This document shows, in pieces, positions 51,101 through 60,100 of a stretch of 64,000 nt of DNA. A program made the translations under genes and the position numbers. The notes under the pieces were generated by a model that was not told the origin of the DNA, did no database searches, and worked only from the letters and a program-made list of their open reading frames with translations. Source of the DNA: Hyposmocoma kahamanoa (Eukaryota; Arthropoda; Insecta; Lepidoptera; Cosmopterigidae); contig NW_020653852.1 of the NCBI RefSeq assembly GCF_003589595.1, positions 3,579,596 through 3,643,595 of the forward strand. Reading direction: 5' to 3'. The first letter of the stretch is position 1, and every line of letters begins with the position of its first letter.

Positions 51101-54100
51101 TACAGTCTTAGTTCTCAAGAAACAGAGGCGGATAGTCAACAACATATTGTATACTGCGGTTCCTTCACAGCCTATTAATAAATATAAAGCAAGCATTAGA
51201 CTTATGTTGGCCATTTGTCAGAAAATATTTATAAAATTTTGAAATCAAATGGTGTAAATGTTGCTTTAAAGACAAATAACACTTTGCGCTCTAGACTTTG
51301 CAATGGCAAGGAAAGAGTGGAAAGTGGTAAGAAGTCGGGAGTTTATAAGCTCACTTGTGACAGATGTAACAATGTATATATAGGTCAAACAGGGCATAAC
51401 TTTATAACTAGATATAAAGAGCTTGTTTCTTCGTTTAGGCATAAGCACCCAGACCGGTCCAATTTCGCTAAACATTTATTAGAAACAAATTATATTTTAC
51501 CAGATTCCCATTCTTATGAAATCTTACATTTTTGCGAAAAAGGACTGCGTCTGGGTGTCTTAGAACAAATGGAAATAATTAGGTACAACAACAGGGATTA
51601 TATAATTAATGAACAATTGAATTTTGCATTATCACCTTTATTACGGGAATTTTCGGGTTTCAACAATAGCAACATTGGGGGTAGCGGGGTATAAATACAC
51701 CAACCATTCTGAACGAGCTCTCTCGCGCTTATACACCGCCTACAGGCTCCCCGGAATAGATTCACGCGCAACGTGACGGGTGCCCCATGGTACCTGCGCA
51801 ACGCTAACCTCCACATAGATTTACAGCTCCCCACAATAGCCCCCTCGTGGTGGCTGCATCCAACTACGACCCCCTCAGGGAACACCCCCACCGCGTACGT
51901 AGGACCCGTCGGCCAAGGGAATTCTTCAACGACGCTGACGACCCTATTACTCTCGCCACTTTGAAGGCCAACCAGATCGCTAGTCAGTCCCGTCCCTCAC
52001 GCACCAACCGTCCTCCCGGCGAATCGCAGAGCCCCTAATTTCAGCACGTATAGTGGTAGATTCTCTCCCGTAGCACACCCTTCTGGCGGAAGTCTTCAGT
52101 AGCACCCTGAGCCGAAGTCCGTGCCCACTTGGGCGCCCTCAACTTAGCTTTAAGTTTATGTTACGTAGCAGTATGCATCAGCGGGCAATTGCAAAGTATC
52201 CTTCAAAAAAACAAAAATAAAATAAAACGAGCTCACTCTTCGGCTGAATGTCGAGCAGTCGACACCCCCTGAGGATGGCTCGTGGAGAGGCGAAACACGT
52301 GTCGGGTATATTTGGTGGTGGTGTTTGTGACTGTAGTTGCGCTTGTGTTATTTATTTTATTAATTTTATGCGGAGGGAGGGTGGGATAATTAACTGCATG
52401 AAAAAATATTCAACACAAGCGCAGCTATTTTGCACGATTTAACTAACCTTCACTGGGTTCGCGAAGTAGCAAATTAATTTACTTCCATTTTTATTAAGTT
52501 CGGATATTTATTCCATAAGTGCGACCAACATTCAGTCGATAGTCGATAGAATATTAATTATCGACTGCAATCACTAGCTGCTCGCAAGCGGGCAACACTT
52601 CGGTGCGATGTACTATAATTTTACGCCGTCTTTAAAAAAGACAGACTATACCTACGTAAACACGTCTTATGTTATACATGCGTTAATATACTTAATCCAA
52701 TTTTGACATATAAACATTTGCGTCAATGTAGCACCAAATCAGTGAATTTTTTTTCTTACAATTCATTTTTTTATGACTTTCATACAATAAAATAACTTAT
52801 GATGTATGGCTTTATTATACCAAGGCCAAGGATACGATATCTCATCCCCAACCTTATTATCCGAGTCATTGATTGCACGGGTCTCCTTTATGTAGAGTTT
52901 AGTACCATGGTCCACTTCGACTGGTCTAGTGCGAGTTAAGGGCTTGATACGATTTGCAAGGGTTGTGAACTTGGTGGTCTACACCCGTCTGATAGAATTA
53001 CTGTCAAATAAGTAATGTAAGACACGTAAGAAGCTTCATTCGCATCATGTGTCTTATAGAAGTCGATACAACCTCAAATGGCTTTAGTTGATTCTGCGTA
53101 ACAGTGAAATTGTTGAATCAATCGCTTTGAAAAAAAAAATAGTAAAATTATGGATATACACAGATTACTACGGTATTAAAACACGATTCCTTAAAAATTT
53201 CATGATAGAAAAAACAAACATAAACTTACCCCGAAATTTTACAAGAAAACCATTGTATTCAATCATTGACTTACAAATAAATGGACGACGGGTCTAATAC
53301 ACAAACCACGAAAAAAATGTCCCAAGTCGACCTATTTAAACGTAGTGACATGTAAAGGAATATGAAAAAGCTAAAACGTTGAATTTAAATTGTAATGTCA
53401 TCGCAGTACTGTCTAATTTTGCTTGCTTTGCTGTCAGTCGAACAAACGAAGACTAAAGCGTGATGACGCTCTGTATACGATTTTAACGCCCTATAAGTTC
53501 GGACACTTTTTAGCGCGGACCCGACGTCCATATAATTGTAAGTCAATGTATTCAATAGGTACTTTACATGTACCAACGATTGTTTTATATCAACTGAACT
53601 AAATAGCACACGTATAGTATACGATGTACATTTTTCAGATGGCTTTCATTCGTTGTTAAAATATAAATTCTGAAATGAAGCCAACGTCCCTGCCGCTCGA
53701 CCCTAGCAAAATGAACCGTATTAGTGCGGGAAACATGAGTAGATCCTCTGCTTTGACATATAGGTTTTCATCACGTTTCCCTTCACCGTTTAAACATTCT
53801 GAAAAGTCACGCTTGCACTTGCGATTAGAAGTGCTGCGCTTGATGTGCTCTAGACTGTACGATTTTGAACAAATAATTTTGACAGATTGTAGATTATTTT
53901 TGGGTATGATTAACGTGACCATACGTCCCGCTTTGAGCGGGACAGTCCCGCTTTTAAACTTCGTGTCCCGACTGTCCCCAAAGTACTTAAAAACGTCGTG
54001 CTTGGACTAAACAGGACACACGTTGACAATAATTTTAATAGAGTGGCGCAAAAGCGTAGCAGCAATGAAGCCATGTCGTCCGCGTATTTTACATAGTTCT

Positions 54101-57100
54101 GTTTTTGACGGGAATGAATCGGTGCTAAACCTTATAAATTACAAGCAAATTTGCTCGTCCGCAAAATATACATATTAAAACCAGCCCACCTGATTACATA
54201 AGAACAGTTCGTATTCTAATTTTCGATCATTAAATACATAATATTTCAAATTCTTTTTTATTTATTTTTTAATCATTATATTTTTTTTAATTACTTACCA
54301 TAAACATGCGTTTTATTTTTAAATTATTTTTAAAACAATAATAAATTTACACGCGTCCCGCCTTGATGGAAAAAACAGATGGTCACGTTAAATATGATTC
54401 ACCGTATATGGTGACTTTCTATTGGGAATGTTCAGTAGTGAACGTCTTCCTGCTTTGGATTGTTAATAATTTGGGGGAAGTAGTGACCCCGCCTAGGGAA
54501 GCAATTTGCAACTTATTACTTCGACATTAATTCTGCCGTCCACCAGCTAAAACACGGCTATGTGACAAATTGTCAAATATGCGCTTTAAATGTCAGAGGA
54601 TAGAGCATAAAACTTCTTTTAAAAACAATTCTAATTAGTTAACATGTTCGATTTATCGGAACTTACCCTAACGTTGCGTAGCTGAATTATCATTAAACAA
54701 ACTCAATATTCTAAAACTGGGTTATGGTTTTTATGATATCTCAAAAAATGGTTTTATCACGTAGCCGCTTTTTAGTTAGCGGACGTCACAAAAATGTGAA
54801 CCGATTTCGATGGTTTTATTTTTGTTGGAAAGAGGGTACTATTCAAATTTGAAGAAAACATTCCACCTCTAACGGTAGCAAATTATGGATGATACGGTTT
54901 ATTGGTTTCTTTTTTAGATCTGAGGGTCACCACCACTACTCCTGTCACCCTGAGACATAAGTTGACAAGTCCCATGTGCCTGTAATTTCACCAGCATCCT
55001 TCGCCTTCAAAACCGAAACGCGATACGAATTGGCAACGCTGAAAACTGCGACTTGCATTGCTGCGATGCGATTTCTTGCGGCAAGGCATCTATCTCACTA
55101 CCAGAGTTCGTGTAACCGTTTCTTTGACGATCTCTCTCTCTCTGTCTCATCTTAGCGTTGTCCCGGTTGCGTCCTCAGCAGGGTTGCTGCGGAGCCCGGG
55201 GTCCGCTTTCCTACTTTTTCTCCTCCACTTTGCACGGTCTTCGGCATCCTTAGTGGTGAGACCATTGGCACGCATATCACCCTTGGCGACGACAAGCCAG
55301 CACTTCTTGGGTCTGCCCCTTCTACCGGGGCCCGGCGGAGGTGGCATAGCCAGACATTTGTTTCCCACGTAGCATGCCGGTTTCCGTAAGATGTGGCCGT
55401 ACCAACGTAGGCGGCTTTCTTGCAGTTTATCTGCAATGTCACGGACATGAAGGCTGCCGCGGATGCGGGAGTTTCTGACACGGTCTTTCCGTGAAACTCC
55501 ACACATCCAGCGCAGCATCTTCATTTCCGTGACACGCAGCTCCTGCTTATGACGCTCAAGTACGGGCCACGTTTCACTGCCATATAAAAGGACAGGCCTA
55601 ATGATGGATTTATAGACCTGTCCTTTCAGCTTAACCGGCATCTTGGGGTCACAAATTACACCAGTCACCTCACGCCACTTTGCCCAAGCGGCTGCGATTC
55701 GGGCTCTGACGTCGCAGTCGATGTCTCCGGACGCGCTAAGTACAGATCCCAAGTATTTAAACTGGCCCGTAGGCTCGACCGCGTCTTCGCCTATGCGTAC
55801 GGGTAGGGGATCTGTAGCGTTGCAGACCATGTACTCAGTCTCGTCGTTTCTTTGACGATCATCAACCGTAATGATCGTATTTTTTAAACTAGATAGCGAA
55901 ATGGATGGTAAAATAGAGTGTTGTACTGCTGCATCGAATATATAACCAGAAATAGATGCCATCCATCCCTGGCAACTCATTAGGGAAATGGGTCTTATGT
56001 CACTTTTAAATATTAACTCTCGTTTGCGCTGAAATCACAAATTAGAAAGCTGAAATAGTACAACTGACCTGTGTGTACGTCTCCGTATATTCCAGAAATA
56101 TTTTGTATTTATTGTAAGATAATATCTCTAACTATAGGGGCCTGTTCCGTTCGGTGGTGTGGGAAAAACAGCAAAACATCTAATTACAAAACAAACGGAA
56201 TCAGATTTCATCGGTAATTAAATTTTAAATATGTAATTCGTCAATTCTCGTCCATTATAGCAAAGTCAAAGTAAACTGGTCGATTTGAAGTGAAACAATT
56301 GACGACACCCGTCAATTGTTTCGAATTCGGGCTGGCCTATCAGAGCGCAGTTGTCACCGCACTGATTTGGCAGAGTAGTTTTCAAACAAATTAAATGACA
56401 TTTCGTATCTATTTCTGGTTATATACTCGATGCACTGCTGTTATTGATAAGAAAGCGTAGGAAAAAAAAACATTTAAACATTGTGTTTCGACTTCACACT
56501 ATTGGTTCATACATACGACAGCAAATTTCATTTACTTTCCGTGAACCGATTTCGATAAAACCTGGCAAATAGATTCAACAAATTTTTGAGGTCGGTTTTT
56601 TATTTTTAAAACACTTGTTTAACCAAACCATATTTGTTCGTTTACCTTTTAGGTTCTTGGGTTTCTCTCCGAGATAAGTTTAAGGAGACTGGTATCATGA
56701 CTGTGGCGTGATATAAATATACATAATTTCAATAAGAAAGAAGATATCCATAATGTTACTATTAGAGCTTAGTCCAAACTCATGGTACCAGGATTTTGTT
56801 TGACCAAGGTAAACGACTCTTTTATGGGGAACTGTATACGTTTTTACAATAAGATTCCGGAGCATATATTATGATTATCATTTCCTAAGTTTAAAAACTA
56901 CATTAAACATATTTTGATTGAAAAGTATATTACAAAATTGAAGACGTGTTAGATAAAAATATATGGTAAGACGACATGGCTCCAGATTCCACTCAAATTT
57001 GATTCAAAGTGTATTCCATAAGCATTTAAGTTTATGCAAAATAATTAAATAAATTATTTGAAAACAACAATCCCTAGAGTTTCTTGCTCGTTCTTCTCAG

Positions 57101-60100
57101 GGAAGTCAGCGTAGTGAACGAGCAGTAGCTTAAATGTTACGTTTTCAAGTGTAAATTTATTTTACATAAGGAATAAATGATTCTTTCACCAAGGTCAAAG
57201 TTAAGACTTTGACAAGCTTTTTCTATCAGATTTAATTTTTTTTTCTATTCCAGTAATAACAACAACTCTGCCACATTTTATTCTTCTCGCCGTTCAAGAG
57301 TATTATACTGGAGTGCGATTTCGCCACATGACAGCTGGTTGTTCGTCATTCATCATTTGGTATTCAAAAATGGCAATCCATTTGTCAATTTACAGTCTTG
57401 TGATACCCCCTTCATTGCTTTTCGCTGCTAGAGTTCTGGATGCTGATGAAACTATAAGTCGGCCAGACTTTTTAGGTAATTAGATTTTTCGGACAATTAC
57501 AATGTAGAATATCGTGATATTGGTATAATACAGTCACATACGTAAAAACATGAACCAATAACTCAAGAGGATTGCTTAATCTCTATATTACAGACCCTGA
57601 AAAAGGTCAAAATTACATCTTATGTCTAGATGGCGCTGATTAATAGCCTGAAAGTATGCTCCGTCCATCAAGTATATAACCAGAAATAGAGACGAAATAC
57701 ACCATACATCACTTTTAAATATCAGCTCTCATTTGCGCTGAAATCACAAATTAGAAAGCTGAAATAGTACAGCACCAACAACTGGCCTGTGTGTACGTCT
57801 CCATATATTCCAAAATGTTCTGTATTTATTGTAATAAGATCTCTAACAATGGGGGCTGCTCCATTCGGTGTTGCAAGAAAAACATCTAATTACAAAACAA
57901 ACGGTATCACATTTGATCGGTAATTAAATATGTAATTTTTTAATTTTCGTCTTTTATAGCAAAACTTAAACTGGTCGATTTGAAGTGAAACAATTGTTGA
58001 CACCCGTCAAATGTTTCGAATTCGGGCTGGCCAATCGGAGCGCAGTTGTCATCGCAACGATTTGGCAGAATAGTTTGCAAACAAATAAAATGACATTTCG
58101 TCTCTGTTTCTGGTTATATGCTCGATGATGACTAAGTCCAACCATTTATTCAACTTTTGACAGCTCGAATTGTAATCAATGAGGTATGTCCTAATACGTC
58201 CCTGATTCGATTTTTTATAACAATCGATTTTATTTATGAAGAAGTTTTAATTGTGAATGTGAGCGGATTAAAAAAAAGATATCGTCTGATTGCGTTTGAC
58301 AATTTGTGTACTCAAGAATTAATAATTAATGTTAATGAGGATTCAAGTGATGATTTCCGTTCATATGGAGAAGAATTCGACAATTCTTTATAATAAACAA
58401 TAAGAATTTATTATAATTTATTTAATTTAATTATAAAATATTAGACAGATACATTTTATGTTCCAAGGATTATGTACCAAAATTTATCAACTTGAATAAT
58501 CTTCGTTGCATAATCTATTGGCTCGATAAATATCGGAACTAAAGAGCATGTCGCTTCACTAAACTTAAAAAGAAAAGAATCTGGGAATTATTGCATTTTT
58601 TGGCCATGGTTGTATGTCAATAATTACGGAACTTGGACAGAGTATTTTTTATATTATATATATTTATTTTTCCTTGTAATATTACTCAAATATTGACTAT
58701 GACCTAAAATTGTTTTCTGAACCTTGATAAAAATATGTGCGTCAATAGATGGCATTGTGTGTTACACACAAATTTTTATATTAACGCTTCATAACATGAG
58801 TAGATGAAGCTAATTCTAAACAAATTAAAAGAATAGCTGGCAGTATCCACAAAAATCTGTGCAATAAGCGCCATCTAGTTGATTTGTTTGTTATCACTAG
58901 AAATTAGAGAGAAATATAAACCAAATTAGTTACAAAAATGGTTATATGGTGCTCGTCACGACATCTGGTGTAATAATAAGTACTAAATATTCGACTACGC
59001 CGCGCCGTCTTATATCGCCATTAGCAGTTCTCTTGAGTCCATTGGTTCATGGTGAAAGTTACAAAAATAATTGTACATGATATTATATCAAGGATGGTGT
59101 GCTAGGGAATCGCACTATTTTATTCCGCCTTCCCCTTTCCATCGTCAGTGGACAAGATGTAGGCTGGGGTTCCAATTCTATGTTGTGCATATTCAAAGGA
59201 TTTGCACTAAACGTTACGTTTCACATTTATATTGTGAACGGCTATGGAGTGGAATTCCCTGAACGCTGTAACTGCGAGTCTTTTCGAGGCGAGAGTGAAT
59301 AGGTGTGCGTCAGTGGCAAGGAGTCCATACAACTCGATTTTCACCGGCTTGCCTAAAATTTTCCACGTATTATCAAATACTAAATTTTGTGCAAAGTTTT
59401 AAGTGTGGAATAAGTTAATCAGTGAAATGAAGTGTACTAGTACCTTGTGTGCTAATAAGTTGTGGTTAAGTATCGCCAAGGCGCCACTTTTTCTTCAAGA
59501 AAGTGTTTTTTGTTTTTCTCCGGCTTTACTAACAAAAATTTTAACGCTTCGCTACTGGTGTGCATACTTCATCGTCGACCTCATCGTCACTTTCCATCTG
59601 GTGAGACGGAGGTCAAATGCTCACTTGTAAAAAAAAAACGAACTACTTACCTACATGAAACAACTTATGTGTGTAAGTAAGTGAAATTTTATAACTCTCC
59701 TCTTTTAAGCATAAAAAAATTATCTTCTACTAATTTCGTCCGCAGAATCTTTAAACCTCTTTCCCGAAAAGTTGTGATTTTGCATATGTGGCATTATTAC
59801 ACCAATATAATGTAGAAATTGACAGTTTACAAATCGACGCCTTACTTTCTCAAACTCGTATCTTATAAAGAGTGATTTATTATTCAGAAGATGGCATAGC
59901 TTTCTGTTTATTTTAAGTATTCTTATCAATTACTTTATGAATAGGTTACAGCCAGTGTGTGAATATGAATGAAATGTGATGCCTGCAATATTTGTATTTA
60001 CAATCCATTTTTTGTATTTCAGTAATATTGTGCTTTAAGATACGAGTTTGGGAAAGTAAGGCGACGAAATGGAATTTTTTAAACAAAATTTCAGGTGCAA

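Larger units (their letters stand above)
50297..52480 (+). mobile_element. Penelope-like element PLE-A, decayed, with RT and GIY-YIG parts
   Basis: The reverse transcriptase is readable in pieces: [19 protein letters not shown] (motif A), [20 protein letters not shown] then [14 protein letters not shown] after a frameshift, and [20 protein letters not shown]. The C-terminal 51215-51694 holds an open GIY-YIG endonuclease: [39 protein letters not shown]. Several stops and frameshifts show it is dead. After a LINE inserted at 51721-52225 its 3' region goes on to about 52480. It belongs to the EN(+) Penelope group. Confidence 0.9.
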
